From JABMMZ01 sp044341025 (GTDB lineage Bacteria; Bacteroidota; Bacteroidia; NS11-12g; UBA955), in contig JBIISM010000005.1 of assembly GCA_044341025.1 (NCBI GenBank), positions 90,285-154,284 on the forward strand: 64,000 bases of DNA. The letters are read 5' to 3'. Below are positions 43,669 through 52,802 of the stretch, piece after piece. Numbering within the stretch: position 1 is the first letter of the stretch; each line of letters begins with the position of its first letter. The notes under the pieces were generated by a model, which had not been told where the DNA came from, ran no database searches, and saw nothing but the letters and a program-made list of their open reading frames with translations. A program made the position numbers and the translations under genes.

Positions 43669-43692
43669 TTGAGGGGCTGTAAGGCCCCTCAA
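43669..43692 (-). terminator. Strong hairpin between the coiled-coil gene and rimP
   Basis: A perfect 9-bp stem (TTGAGGGGC / GCCCCTCAA, 6-base loop) is very GC-rich for this genome. Read on the minus strand it is followed by only a weak U-rich tail, and the rimP ATG comes 9 bases later. It could terminate the large coiled-coil transcript, or it could fold in the rimP leader. Confidence 0.5.
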
Positions 43693-43750
43693 CAAAATTT
43701 CAATATTTAATCGTCTGCAAATATAAGCAGGATATTTTAATTTACAAAAT

Positions 43751-46700
43751 TCACCTTCTTCTTGTCGATCCATTTGAGCCACTGCCGTCTCTATCACTGT
43801 TGTTTGTGCTTGAGCTCGTGCTGGGTTTCTTTCCTGTTCCTTCGCCATCACCAGCCGAACTTGCGCCATTGGTATTGCTGCTTGAATTTGAGTTGGTAGT
43901 TGTTTCGACTTGCTTTTTGGCCGTAGAATTTGAGCTTGAACCCGAATTGTTATTTGTATTTGTTGTTCTGTTTTGTGTGGCACTGTTCAAAATTGCCCCT
44001 AAAATTTTAATGCCAATTTCCAAACCTCTCCCAGTTCTGATTGCCTCAGTATTATTGCTGCCCGTCTCTGCAGTTGAATTGCTGTCCTGATTGTCAATGC
44101 TTCCTTCAAATGGTCCACCATTTGAGCCACCAGGAGTTCCATTTGGTTCAGAACTTTGCAATCCTTTTTGGCAACTATCCAATTGCATTTTGCAAGTGTT
44201 GTTTTGTTTTAAAAGGAAATTGTATTCATTTTTGTATTCATTAAATTGAGCATTAACGGTTTTTAATTGGTTCTGAATGGTGTTGTAATCATTCTTTAGT
44301 TTATTAAGTTCAGCAGTCTTGTCATCTAATTGTTTTTGAATGTCATCGCAATTGGTGTTGTTGCTCTTTAATACACTTATTTCTAAATTTAGTTTGGTAA
44401 TTTGAACATTCAGTTCTATTTGCTTTTTGGCTTGTTCAGCATTAATTGAACTTAAACTGTCAAGTGTTTTGTTCTTGTTTGAAATAACAGTTTTCAATTT
44501 TAATATCTCAGCTTCCAATTCGACCTTGCTGTTTTGACATTGTTTAAGCAGCTCTGCATCATTATTGCTTCCTGAATTGCTGCTCTTATTGCAGTCTTTC
44601 AGCGCATTTAATAAACTATCAATGCGCATACTTAAAGCGTAATTTTTAGAATTCAACTTACCAATAGTTTTCGACATATCGGCCATCTCTAATTTAAGTG
44701 TTGCATTTTCATCTGCACATTTTTGCATTTTCTGAACTTCTGCATCATTTTGACTGCTGCTTTTCTTACAATTTTCATAATCTACATTTCTTTGAGCAAG
44801 CACTATTTCGAGGCTATCGGCACGTTTTTGAGCAAGGTTAGCATTGGTTTCTGCTTTGGCTTTATCCGCTTCTGCTTTTTTTACAATTTCCGCTGAATTT
44901 AAAGTTGAATTCTTTTTGCAATTTTCATACTCGGTGGTTCTAATAATTAAAATATTACTTAGGCTATCTGATTGCTTTTTAGCTAACCTTGCATCATTTT
45001 CAGCCTTCGCTTTATCAGCTTCCGCTTTTTTAATCGCTTCTGTATTGTTTAATAAGCTATTCTTTTTGCATTTTTCTATATCAGATTCAAGGTAAAGGAC
45101 AATTAACTTTAAACTATCAACCTGTTTGTTTGCCTTAGCCAGTTTTTCTGCGTCGGTACCTTTTATGACGTTCGCATCTGTTTTATTTGATGCTGCTTTT
45201 TTAAGTATGTCAATCTCAGTTTGTAATTCAACTAATCGCTTGTTCGCTTTAATTAAATCGTCTTGAAGTTTTAAAATTTCAGCATTGTTTTTGATTTTAT
45301 CCTCTGCACATTTTTGTTTTTCTATTTCAGCATCGGTCTTTGCTTTATTTACATCATCAAGTTGTTTTTTCAATGCTGCAATTTCTTCGGCCTGGGTGTT
45401 TGTTTTGTTTTTTAACGTTGCATTTTCATTTGTTAGTGCATTGTTTTTAAGATTGCACTCTTTGATTGCAACTGTTTCTGTAACTGGAGATTTCTGCTTG
45501 GCTAAGATTTCCTTTTCTTTTGCATCAAGCTCAATCTTTCTTTTGTTTAGATCCGCTTCTTTCTTTTTTAGATCCGCTTCTTTTTCAAGTTCCGCATTTG
45601 TTTTTATGGGCTTTTTTGAAGAATAAATGGTGTCTCTTTTAATTAGTTTAATGGTGTCTTTTAGAATGATGGTATCATGTTTAACAACGTGTATGGTGTC
45701 TTTAATTTGATTTATAATGGAATCGTTGTGCATTGAGTCCATATATACTGGATCAATATTGTTGTTGTACCACCAAGAGTGACAATGGCCAATGCCAATT
45801 GAAATACCGCCATAAATATCAGCGCCCCTAAATTCAGAATTAGAGGAAACATTTAACAATCCACCTAGGTTATCACTACCAAAAAAAACTGGTCCGATTC
45901 TGGTATAGGCGCCAACATAAAAGTTCTTGTAATTTTCACTTAAGGTTATTGGCATACTAAATTCAAATCCTTTTGATTCAATTCTTGGTATGATTGAAAG
46001 CATTGAGGTGCTGCGCATTCCAGTTGTGTTGTTGCCTTTTAAACTTTGATTCCAATACAAAGCGGCGTAGAAGTGTTTACTGAATCTTATGTCCGCCTGT
46101 AAGTTGAAAGCGCTTGGTAAGGTGGTCGAAAATCCTGCTGATTTTGCTGCGCCCATTCTTGCAAAGGCATTGCCTATGCTGTCAAAACCATTTTGACTTG
46201 CCCCACTAAAGCCATTTAAAATGTCTTTGGATGCATTTATTGAAGTGTTTGTAGTTGAGCCATAATTATACAAAGTGCTATGTCTATTGTATCGAACGCC
46301 ACCAATATCATTCAATGCCATACTCAATTTTAAGTCGTAATCACTTTTTCTTTCGTTTCTATCGCAGGCCAATTGGCTTCTGTATTTTAATTTTTGAGAA
46401 CGGTATGTGTAGTTTAATCCTAAATCAAATCCAGCTCCAGCGCCTCTTGAATTTAAGGAGAAAAGCCCGTAAGGCTGGTTAAATGGAGAAATTACAGATT
46501 GGTCGTCGGTATAAGCATATTGAAAATTGCCATTTACATCAGCGCTGTTGTTGCTTGTGCCGTTAATATTCAATTGCTCGCCTTTAAAATAGGCTGCACC
46601 CAAACCTCTAATTAATTTTACAGTTATTCCACCATTTAATTGATGGTTGTCGTTTTTGGCTAAGATGCCACCTAAAGTAAAACTAAGTTCTTGGTAGCTC

Positions 46701-47242
46701 TGAATATTTGCTGAAAATTTGTTGTTTATTGCTGAAAATTTATTGGAATCGATTCCATTCTTAGCCATACTTGCAGCAGTTTCGCTTATGCCTATCATTT
46801 GAAGACTAGAGCGCTGGCGGGTGTTTATGGACATATTCCAGTCTCTTGATATTGGGAACATAAATGCCGGCCCCCAGATGTCTTGGTTAAAACTAAAGTG
46901 CTTGTTTTTACCATTCAAATTTTCTTTAAACCAATCATCACCAATTTGCGTCTTGCCATTTAGGTCTTTGTAAGCAGCTGCGTACAAATTGCCATTTGCC
47001 CAATGGTTTAATTTAATTGGGGCATTGTAGGTTAAATAATTGTTGTAGAAATTGACGCCTCTTCCCCAAAGATTGAAATAATATTTGTACTTAGAATCAG
47101 CAATCGAGGATGCATTGTTATAAATGCCATAGGTGCCAGTGTAATTACCGGTTGTTCTGCCCAGCCATTGTTGTGCATGTCCAATATTGGTATTCAAACA
47201 AAGCAAAACAAGTAAAATGAGTTTGGTAAGGATTTTAGACAT
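43751..47242 (-). CDS. Very large secreted coiled-coil protein with N-terminal barrel-like domain (DUF5723-like)
   Basis: The ATG at 47242 gives a signal peptide (MSKILTKLILLVLLCLN); the open frame before it is unlikely. Residues 20-500 resemble the outer-membrane domain of DUF5723-type proteins. Residues 515-545 carry DTI-type strand repeats (HDTIILKDTIKLIKRDTI). Residues 550-1030 are an almost unbroken coiled coil with heptad Ala/Leu/Lys/Glu. A low-complexity tail rich in Ser, Asn, Gly and Thr (1035-1163) ends in RRR. Two 50-residue units in the coiled coil repeat closely, and cysteines recur through it. The 1163-residue protein is likely surface-exposed and elongated, perhaps a fibre or tether. 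Confidence 0.7.
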   Translation of the reverse strand: MSKILTKLILLVLLCLNTNIGHAQQWLGRTTGNYTGTYGIYNNASSIADSKYKYYFNLWGRGVNFYNNYLTYNAPIKLNHWANGNLYAAAYKDLNGKTQIGDDWFKENLNGKNKHFSFNQDIWGPAFMFPISRDWNMSINTRQRSSLQMIGISETAASMAKNGIDSNKFSAINNKFSANIQSYQELSFTLGGILAKNDNHQLNGGITVKLIRGLGAAYFKGEQLNINGTSNNSADVNGNFQYAYTDDQSVISPFNQPYGLFSLNSRGAGAGFDLGLNYTYRSQKLKYRSQLACDRNERKSDYDLKLSMALNDIGGVRYNRHSTLYNYGSTTNTSINASKDILNGFSGASQNGFDSIGNAFARMGAAKSAGFSTTLPSAFNLQADIRFSKHFYAALYWNQSLKGNNTTGMRSTSMLSIIPRIESKGFEFSMPITLSENYKNFYVGAYTRIGPVFFGSDNLGGLLNVSSNSEFRGADIYGGISIGIGHCHSWWYNNNIDPVYMDSMHNDSIINQIKDTIHVVKHDTIILKDTIKLIKRDTIYSSKKPIKTNAELEKEADLKKKEADLNKRKIELDAKEKEILAKQKSPVTETVAIKECNLKNNALTNENATLKNKTNTQAEEIAALKKQLDDVNKAKTDAEIEKQKCAEDKIKNNAEILKLQDDLIKANKRLVELQTEIDILKKAASNKTDANVIKGTDAEKLAKANKQVDSLKLIVLYLESDIEKCKKNSLLNNTEAIKKAEADKAKAENDARLAKKQSDSLSNILIIRTTEYENCKKNSTLNSAEIVKKAEADKAKAETNANLAQKRADSLEIVLAQRNVDYENCKKSSSQNDAEVQKMQKCADENATLKLEMADMSKTIGKLNSKNYALSMRIDSLLNALKDCNKSSNSGSNNDAELLKQCQNSKVELEAEILKLKTVISNKNKTLDSLSSINAEQAKKQIELNVQITKLNLEISVLKSNNTNCDDIQKQLDDKTAELNKLKNDYNTIQNQLKTVNAQFNEYKNEYNFLLKQNNTCKMQLDSCQKGLQSSEPNGTPGGSNGGPFEGSIDNQDSNSTAETGSNNTEAIRTGRGLEIGIKILGAILNSATQNRTTNTNNNSGSSSNSTAKKQVETTTNSNSSSNTNGASSAGDGEGTGKKPSTSSSTNNSDRDGSGSNGSTRRR
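44777..45076 (-). repeat. Two 150-base tandem units in the coiled-coil gene
   Basis: Two adjacent 50-codon units (45076-44927 and 44926-44777), each starting with Glu-x-Cys-Lys-Lys-Asn-Ser and containing KKAEADKAKAE, are clearly related. A third, diverged start (NCKKSS) follows. They indicate tandem duplication in the coiled coil. Confidence 0.7.
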
Positions 47243-47441
47243 AAGCTTAATTGTTAGTGTTTTAATGACTTGGTATGGCAAATTAACACTTGCCTTTCTT
47301 TACCCTAAACAAGTATTGTACCAAAAATTAGACATTAATTTTGGATATAGGTTTGGTTTTTGAAAATTGAAAGAACAATAAACATTAAAATGTTTTAAAA
47401 TTAGTGTTAGTTTAATATTCAATAGCAATATTTGCAATCTT

Positions 47442-48839
47442 ATGTTTGGATTAGAAAATGGAATAGCAGCATTATTTGTTTTATGTGTCTTGGCTGTCTG
47501 TATTTTTGAATTTGCCAATGGCTTTCATGATACTGCAAATGCTGTGGCAACCGTAATTTACACAGGTTCATTAAAGCCAACCTATGCAATAGTTTGGTCT
47601 GGACTTTGGAATTTCATTGGCTTGTTTTTAAGCAGCTTTTGGGGGTATAAAGTTGCAATGGGAATTGTTAGCTTGCTTCCACTAAATGATTTGGTTTTAC
47701 TGAGCACCGGCGAGAGCGTTAGTTTGGTTTTAGGCATACTTCTTTCAGGCATAGTTTGGAATTTAGGAACCTGGTATTTTGGCATACCTTGTAGTTCATC
47801 ACACACTTTAATTGGTTCGATATTGGGTGGCGGGGTTGTCTTCTTAATGATCCATGGCGGGGATGGTCCGAATTGGCAAAAAGCCTCTGAAATTGGTTTG
47901 TCATTGCTTGTTTCTCCATTGATTGGTTTTTCTGTAACGATATTATTGATGTATGTCTTAAGAAGATTAATCAAAACTAAAAAGCAAATATTTAAGGAGC
48001 CTGAGTTAGGCACAAGGCCACCAGCATGGATTAGAGCAATATTGATAACAACTTGCACATTGGTTAGCTTCTTTCACGGAAACAATGATGGTCAAAAAGG
48101 AATAGGATTGATGTTGATTATATTAATAACCTTTATGCCGATACAGTTTGCATTAAATTCGGAGTTTGATTATTCAAAATCAAAGGAATCATTGAATAAA
48201 ATAGAAATGGTTTTGGAGAAGGAAAACAAAGCGGATCTTCTTGTCAACGTTAATGAAACAAAAGCAAATCTCGAAAAGTTTCAATTAACTAAAAATGATT
48301 CAATAGTTCCTAATCAGGATAAGAAGAAGATTATCGTTGATTTGCGTACTTCAATTTCCAAATTAAATAAAAAGTTAACAACAGAATTGAAGAACCCAAC
48401 ATCTATGGTTTCTAAGACCAATGTTGAAATTGTAAGCTTAGAACTAAGTAATTTAAAAAACGATGTTGAATATTCGCCAAAGTGGGTAACCATTATGATT
48501 GCTCTGTGTTTAGGTCTTGGAACAATGATTGGTTGGAAGCGCATTGCCATAACGATTGGTGAGAAAATAGGCAAAAGACACATGACCTACGCTGAGGGTG
48601 CAACTGCAGAATTAACCGCTGCTGCAACGATCGGATTAAGTTCTGGATTTGGGCTGCCGGTTTCAACCACCCATGTATTGTCATCTGGTGTAGCTGGAGC
48701 AATGACTGCCTCAAAAGGGGTAAAAAACTTACAGCCTGACACCATTAAAAGTATCGCAATAGCCTGGATTCTGACCTTGCCTGTTACGATGCTTATGGCT
48801 GGGGGATTTTATTATTTACTTCAGTTATTGCTGAAATAA
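47442..48839 (+). CDS. Inorganic phosphate transporter, PiT family
   Basis: The 465-residue protein has the PiT duplicated signature: GFHDTANAVATVI near the N-terminus (about 27-39) and GFGLPVSTTHVLSSGVAG in the C-terminal half. Each is a core of the ion/phosphate-binding halves. About ten membrane helices are predicted. A hydrophilic stretch of about 110 residues (about 240-345, many Lys/Asn/Glu) separates the two halves and probably lies in the cytoplasm or periplasm as a linker. PiT transporters import phosphate with protons or sodium. No PhoU-like or pho regulator gene is next to it. Confidence 0.9.
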   Translation: MFGLENGIAALFVLCVLAVCIFEFANGFHDTANAVATVIYTGSLKPTYAIVWSGLWNFIGLFLSSFWGYKVAMGIVSLLPLNDLVLLSTGESVSLVLGILLSGIVWNLGTWYFGIPCSSSHTLIGSILGGGVVFLMIHGGDGPNWQKASEIGLSLLVSPLIGFSVTILLMYVLRRLIKTKKQIFKEPELGTRPPAWIRAILITTCTLVSFFHGNNDGQKGIGLMLIILITFMPIQFALNSEFDYSKSKESLNKIEMVLEKENKADLLVNVNETKANLEKFQLTKNDSIVPNQDKKKIIVDLRTSISKLNKKLTTELKNPTSMVSKTNVEIVSLELSNLKNDVEYSPKWVTIMIALCLGLGTMIGWKRIAITIGEKIGKRHMTYAEGATAELTAAATIGLSSGFGLPVSTTHVLSSGVAGAMTASKGVKNLQPDTIKSIAIAWILTLPVTMLMAGGFYYLLQLLLK

Positions 48840-48869
48840 ATTAATTTCAATGTTTCTTTGCAGTAACTT

Positions 48870-49364
48870 ATGTTGATTTCATTAATTGCTGCGATAGATT
48901 CTAATTACGGAATAGGTTCTGAAAACAAACTTCTTTGGCATTTGCCAGATGATTTTAAATGGTTTAAACAACACACCATTGGAAAGCCTTTAATAATGGG
49001 AAGGAACACCATGCTGTCTTTAGGCAAACCTTTGCCCAAGCGTTTAAATATTGTCATTTCATCTAGTGGTAAAGATATTATTGAAGGGTTTGTGCATGTT
49101 CAATCTATAGAAGAAGCGTTAAAAGCTGTACCTGAAAATACTGAGGAAGTTATGGTTATCGGTGGAGGAATGGTGTATTCACAGATGCTCCAAGTTGCCA
49201 ATAAACTCTACATCACTTTTGTTGAGCACTCCTTTGAGAAGATTGACACTTATTTTCCTAAATGGAAAGATGAGGAATGGAAAGAAATTTATAGAGAATC
49301 GCATGGAATTGATGAAGCACATCTATATCCTTTTGATTTATGTGTTTTTAATAAAATTTTTTAA
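48870..49364 (+). CDS. folA: Dihydrofolate reductase
   Basis: FolA reduces dihydrofolate with NADPH. The 164-residue enzyme has AIDSNYGIGSENKLLWHLPDD at the N-terminus, with Asp in LPDDFKWF as the catalytic acid, GRNTMLSLGKPLP in the cofactor site and VMVIGGGMVYSQML in the NADPH-binding loop. The length is typical. Its end overlaps the convergent barrel gene by 4 bases. Confidence 0.96.
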   Translation: MLISLIAAIDSNYGIGSENKLLWHLPDDFKWFKQHTIGKPLIMGRNTMLSLGKPLPKRLNIVISSSGKDIIEGFVHVQSIEEALKAVPENTEEVMVIGGGMVYSQMLQVANKLYITFVEHSFEKIDTYFPKWKDEEWKEIYRESHGIDEAHLYPFDLCVFNKIF

Positions 49365-50053
49365 CGGAAAAGATGGTAATTCAGTGACAATAGCCCTACA
49401 GGATTGACAACTAAAGCCGTCGAACGCTCATTTCTATAAGGAGATTGATTCCCCTTCGTTTGCCAATAAAGAATGGAAAGGGAAGTTTCCATGCTAATAG
49501 AGATTCTCTCTATTGGTCGATACTTTATACCAAGGCTTGGAGATATGCCTAGTGCATTCAATTTGAAATTGTAAGGAAATTTGTAATAAGATGCTATATC
49601 GCCCCATCCTTCAGTAATTCCTGAATAATTGGAACTTAATAGAACCAAGTCGGCCGCAACAAAAATTTGAAAAGCTTTATTCAATACCGTTTTCTCAATT
49701 CCTAATTTTAATGTTTTTGAATAATTGGAACCAATATTTTTGTTCCAATACATCACTTCATTAGTCTCAAATTGATAATTTGATTCTGTATAATCAAATC
49801 CTAATCTTGCAGAAAAATTATCGAAATGTCTTTTTATTTTAATACCAGGAATAAAGCTTTTTTGAAATGAGCCTTTATTTGAATAGAAATTTATCAGTTG
49901 TTCGTTATAAGAAAATCCGTTGATTCCGATTTCGTATCGCAGGGGTTTAATGGTATTGTCTTTGCCAAATTTACACGGACACATTTGTGCCTGAGCAAAT
50001 GGCGTAAAAACTAGAAATGCCAATAATACCAATAAATTATTTCTCAAGTTCAT
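49361..50053 (-). CDS. Predicted outer-membrane beta-barrel protein
   Basis: The 230-residue protein has a signal peptide (MNLRNNLLVLLAFLVFTPFAQAQ) and then a run of alternating strands with aromatic residues (YRPIERISISMETSLSILY, and a final NPVGLLSLNYHLF that ends like many barrel proteins with an aromatic residue). About 8-10 strands would fit the length. Two cysteines follow the signal (CPCKFGKD). No family can be named with confidence. It overlaps folA by 4 bases. Confidence 0.6.
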   Translation of the reverse strand: MNLRNNLLVLLAFLVFTPFAQAQMCPCKFGKDNTIKPLRYEIGINGFSYNEQLINFYSNKGSFQKSFIPGIKIKRHFDNFSARLGFDYTESNYQFETNEVMYWNKNIGSNYSKTLKLGIEKTVLNKAFQIFVAADLVLLSSNYSGITEGWGDIASYYKFPYNFKLNALGISPSLGIKYRPIERISISMETSLSILYWQTKGNQSPYRNERSTALVVNPVGLLSLNYHLFR

Positions 50054-50161
50054 AAAGCGAATATAAAGAAATTTAAATTATTTATCATGGATGTGCTTTG
50101 TATTGACAATAAAATTTAAAGCATCCCGTGACTTAATTTTTTAAATAACGATAAATTGAAC

Positions 50162-50169
50162 TTATTTTG
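50162..50169 (+). promoter_or_regulatory. -7 box (TTATTTTG) 4 nt before the ATG of ftcD
   Basis: A seven-of-eight-like match to TAnnTTTG (T at position 2). The ATG begins 4 bases later, so a leaderless transcript is predicted if this box is used. A clear -33 element is absent. Confidence 0.35.
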
Positions 50170-50173
50170 CAAC

Positions 50174-51865
50174 ATGCTTCAAAAAATTGTAGAATGTGTC
50201 CCAAACTTTAGTGAGGGCAACGATGAAAATATAATAAAACAAATAACCAATGCAATTCAGTCTGTCGATGGTGTTATGTTGTTGCATGTGGATATGGGGA
50301 AAGCCACAAACAGAACTGTAGTAACCTTTGCCGGAGAACCCTCAAAGGTTGTAGAAGCTGCGTTTTTAGGCATTCAAAAAGCTGCAGAACTTATAGATAT
50401 GCGAACCCATAGAGGTGAGCATCCTAGAATGGGTGCAACTGATGTTTGCCCATTGGTACCAGTAAGTGGGGTAACAATGGAAGAATGCGCGAAATGGTCT
50501 ATGGTTTTGGCTGAAAAAGTTGGAAATTCTTTAGGCATTCCGGTTTATTTATACGAGGATGCACAAGCCAACAAGCAAAGATCAAATTTATCTGTTATCA
50601 GAGGTGGTGAATACGAAGGGTTTTCTGAAAAGATTAAACTACCTGAATGGAAGCCGGATTTTGGTCCATTGGAATTGCCATTAAAGCATGGGGCCACTGT
50701 GATTGGCGCGCGCGATTTCTTAATTGCCTACAATATCAATTTAAATACAAAGTCAACACGTCTTGCAAATAGAATTGCTTTTGATGTTAGAGAAGCCGGT
50801 CGTGTAAAAAGAGAAGGAAATCCTATAAGTGGCAAAACAGTTTTGGATGAAAATGGCGAACCTGTCAGAATACCTGGTACATTGAAGTCGGTAAAGGCAA
50901 TAGGATGGTATATTGAAGAATATGGCATGGCTCAAATTAGCATGAACTTAACCAATTACAAGATTACATCCGTTCATAAGGCCTTTGATGAAGTTTGTTT
51001 AAAAGCAAATGACAGGGGCATTCGTGTAACTGGCAGTGAATTGGTAGGTCTGGTTCCACTGCAACCTCTTTTGGATGCAGGAAAACACTATTTAGCTTTG
51101 CAAGGCAGAAGTTTGGGTGTAAGCGAAAATGAATTGATAGAAATTGCAGTACAATCTCTTGGATTGAACCAATTGGGAGAATTTAAGCCCAACGAACGCA
51201 TTATAGAGTATGTGTTAATGGACCGCTCAAAGAAAGTATTGGTAGATTATAAAGTCTTAGATTTTGTTAATGAAACTGCTAGCGAAAGTCCAGCGCCAGG
51301 TGGTGGCTCAGTTAGTGCATTGAGCGCTGCTTTGGGCGTTGCCTTGGGTTCGATGGTTGCAAATTTGAGTGCCGATAAAAGAGGCTGGGAAGATAAATTG
51401 AGTGTTTTCTCGGAATGGGCTGAAAAGGCTCAGGCAATTAAGAAAGAACTCATCTATCTAGTCGATGAGGACACCAATGCTTTTAATAAAATTATGGATT
51501 CGTTTCAATTGCCTAAAAACACGGATGACGAGAAATCAATTCGCAGCGCTGCAATTGAGTCTGCCTCAGTTTACGCAACAGAAATACCTTTGAAAACAAT
51601 GAAAGTAGCTTATTCTAGTATCGAAATGCTTAAGTATATGGTTGAACATGGAAACCCAAATAGCATCACAGATGCTGGCGTTGGATTGCTTTGTGTTAAA
51701 ACTGCGGTAAGGGGCGCGTATTTTAATGTCATGGTTAACGCCAAGGGATTAAAAGACAAAGAGACAGCGAAAAAGTATGCTTCTGAGGCAAAATCTATAT
51801 TGGCAAATAACCACAAACAAATTGATGAAATTTTATTGAAAGTTGAAGAGGCTATAAATTTTTAA
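50174..51865 (+). CDS. ftcD: Glutamate formimidoyltransferase / formiminotetrahydrofolate cyclodeaminase
   Basis: The 563-residue bifunctional enzyme moves the formimino group from formiminoglutamate to tetrahydrofolate and then releases ammonia. Residues 1-325 are the transferase: IVECVPNFSEGND near the N-terminus and MDLR-like THRGEHPRMGATDVCPLVPVSG with His as catalytic base. Residues 345-560 are the cyclodeaminase with SPAPGGGSVSALSAALG. The ATG at 50174 is preferred over TTG 50156. Partner histidine-degradation genes (hutH, hutU, hutI) are not adjacent. It is followed after 3 bases by an Imm8-like gene. Confidence 0.93.
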   Translation: MLQKIVECVPNFSEGNDENIIKQITNAIQSVDGVMLLHVDMGKATNRTVVTFAGEPSKVVEAAFLGIQKAAELIDMRTHRGEHPRMGATDVCPLVPVSGVTMEECAKWSMVLAEKVGNSLGIPVYLYEDAQANKQRSNLSVIRGGEYEGFSEKIKLPEWKPDFGPLELPLKHGATVIGARDFLIAYNINLNTKSTRLANRIAFDVREAGRVKREGNPISGKTVLDENGEPVRIPGTLKSVKAIGWYIEEYGMAQISMNLTNYKITSVHKAFDEVCLKANDRGIRVTGSELVGLVPLQPLLDAGKHYLALQGRSLGVSENELIEIAVQSLGLNQLGEFKPNERIIEYVLMDRSKKVLVDYKVLDFVNETASESPAPGGGSVSALSAALGVALGSMVANLSADKRGWEDKLSVFSEWAEKAQAIKKELIYLVDEDTNAFNKIMDSFQLPKNTDDEKSIRSAAIESASVYATEIPLKTMKVAYSSIEMLKYMVEHGNPNSITDAGVGLLCVKTAVRGAYFNVMVNAKGLKDKETAKKYASEAKSILANNHKQIDEILLKVEEAINF

Positions 51866-51868
51866 TTT

Positions 51869-52261
51869 ATGGCAAAATTAATTTTAAAATCTATAGAGGG
51901 AGAGTTTGGCGTTTCTCTAATGGATATGGATTTGTCGGAAGGCGGTTTCTTTGTCAATATTGAATTGGAAATTGGCGAGCAAGGCAAGAATGGTTCTGAG
52001 GTTTTTTCTTTCAATATTTGCGATGAAAAAGGTTTGTTAAGAACCGTATGGAAGGATTCTGAATTTAAAGACAAACAAATTACTAGCCTGTCAGGTTACA
52101 ATATTTTTGTGATGAAAAAATATGATTTAGAATCTTTATTAAGATACATTGAAGGCATATTAAATTCAGTACCAGAGGACATTTCATGGAAACAAAAAGG
52201 GCTTTTATTGAGTCGATATTTTTATTGGGAGTATTTAACTGAGACTATCGATAAATTTTAG
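51869..52261 (+). CDS. Imm8-like immunity protein, or small hypothetical protein
   Basis: The 130-residue product has the layout of Imm8-type immunity proteins: an N-terminal beta strand region with VNIELEIGEQGKNGSEVFSF and a C-terminal stretch ending KGLLLSRYFYWEYLTE. Such proteins protect against contact-dependent or polymorphic toxins. No toxin gene lies nearby, and it sits 3 bases behind ftcD, which is unusual for an immunity gene. The family call rests on the two motifs and is uncertain. Confidence 0.5.
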   Translation: MAKLILKSIEGEFGVSLMDMDLSEGGFFVNIELEIGEQGKNGSEVFSFNICDEKGLLRTVWKDSEFKDKQITSLSGYNIFVMKKYDLESLLRYIEGILNSVPEDISWKQKGLLLSRYFYWEYLTETIDKF

Positions 52262-52312
52262 TCCGTCAATACATCAAAACTAATTCTAGTTTAAATTGTC
52301 TTTGAATATATA

Positions 52313-52786
52313 ATGGCTATTTACTGCAAAAAAACCGCTCAAAAACTTCCAATTTCTTTAGAAGAAGCTTGGAATTTTTTATCTTCTCCCTACAACTTAA
52401 AAACCATCACGCCTGAGCATATGGGGTTTAAAATTAAGAATGATGTGAAAGAAGGTGACAAGATGTTTGCCGGTCAAATTATAGTATACGACATTACACC
52501 CTTGCCGGGATACAGGACGGAGTGGGTGACAGAAATTACACAGGTAGAGAATCTAAAATATTTTATAGATGAACAACGTTTTGGGCCTTACCAATTATGG
52601 CACCATAGGCATGAACTGCTTGCTATTGAAGGTGGTGTTTTAATGAATGATACCATACACTATAAAATTCCATTTGGGTTTTTGGGGCAATTGGCTAATT
52701 TTCTTTTTATCAGAAAACAATTGGAAGGTATATTTAGTTACAGAGAGCAAAAATTGGAATCAATATTTGGTAAATTCCAAGGCTAA
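52313..52786 (+). CDS. SRPBCC family ligand-binding protein
   Basis: The 157-residue protein resembles the START/SRPBCC fold: the N-terminal LPISLEEAWNFLSSPYNLKTITPEHMGF, the central TEWVTEITQVENLKYFID strand pair and the C-terminal GQLANFLFIRKQLEGIFSYRE helix. Many such proteins bind hydrophobic ligands, and related small ones are labelled polyketide cyclase-like, but the ligand is unknown. It is followed by a YjbR gene on the same strand. Confidence 0.75.
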   Translation: MAIYCKKTAQKLPISLEEAWNFLSSPYNLKTITPEHMGFKIKNDVKEGDKMFAGQIIVYDITPLPGYRTEWVTEITQVENLKYFIDEQRFGPYQLWHHRHELLAIEGGVLMNDTIHYKIPFGFLGQLANFLFIRKQLEGIFSYREQKLESIFGKFQG

Positions 52787-52798
52787 GTGGTATTTTTG
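52766..52798 (+). promoter_or_regulatory. Promoter of the YjbR gene, 4 nt before the GTG start
   Basis: TTTG (52766-52769), 21-base spacer, TATTTTTG (52791-52798) is a complete match to the -33/-7 consensus. The GTG start codon begins 4 bases later, so a leaderless mRNA is predicted. It lies inside the end of the SRPBCC gene, so the YjbR gene has its own promoter. Confidence 0.75.
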
Positions 52799-52802
52799 AC
52801 CT

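Noticed and set aside
43660..43983. Long N-terminal extension of rimP
   Set aside because: The extension is low complexity, has no similarity to RimP, contains the hairpin and overlaps the end of the coiled-coil gene. The ATG at 43659 gives the normal length.
47300..47518. Minus-strand ORF of 72 residues overlapping the phosphate transporter start
   Set aside because: No conserved features and it lies across the start of a clear transporter gene; a shadow frame.
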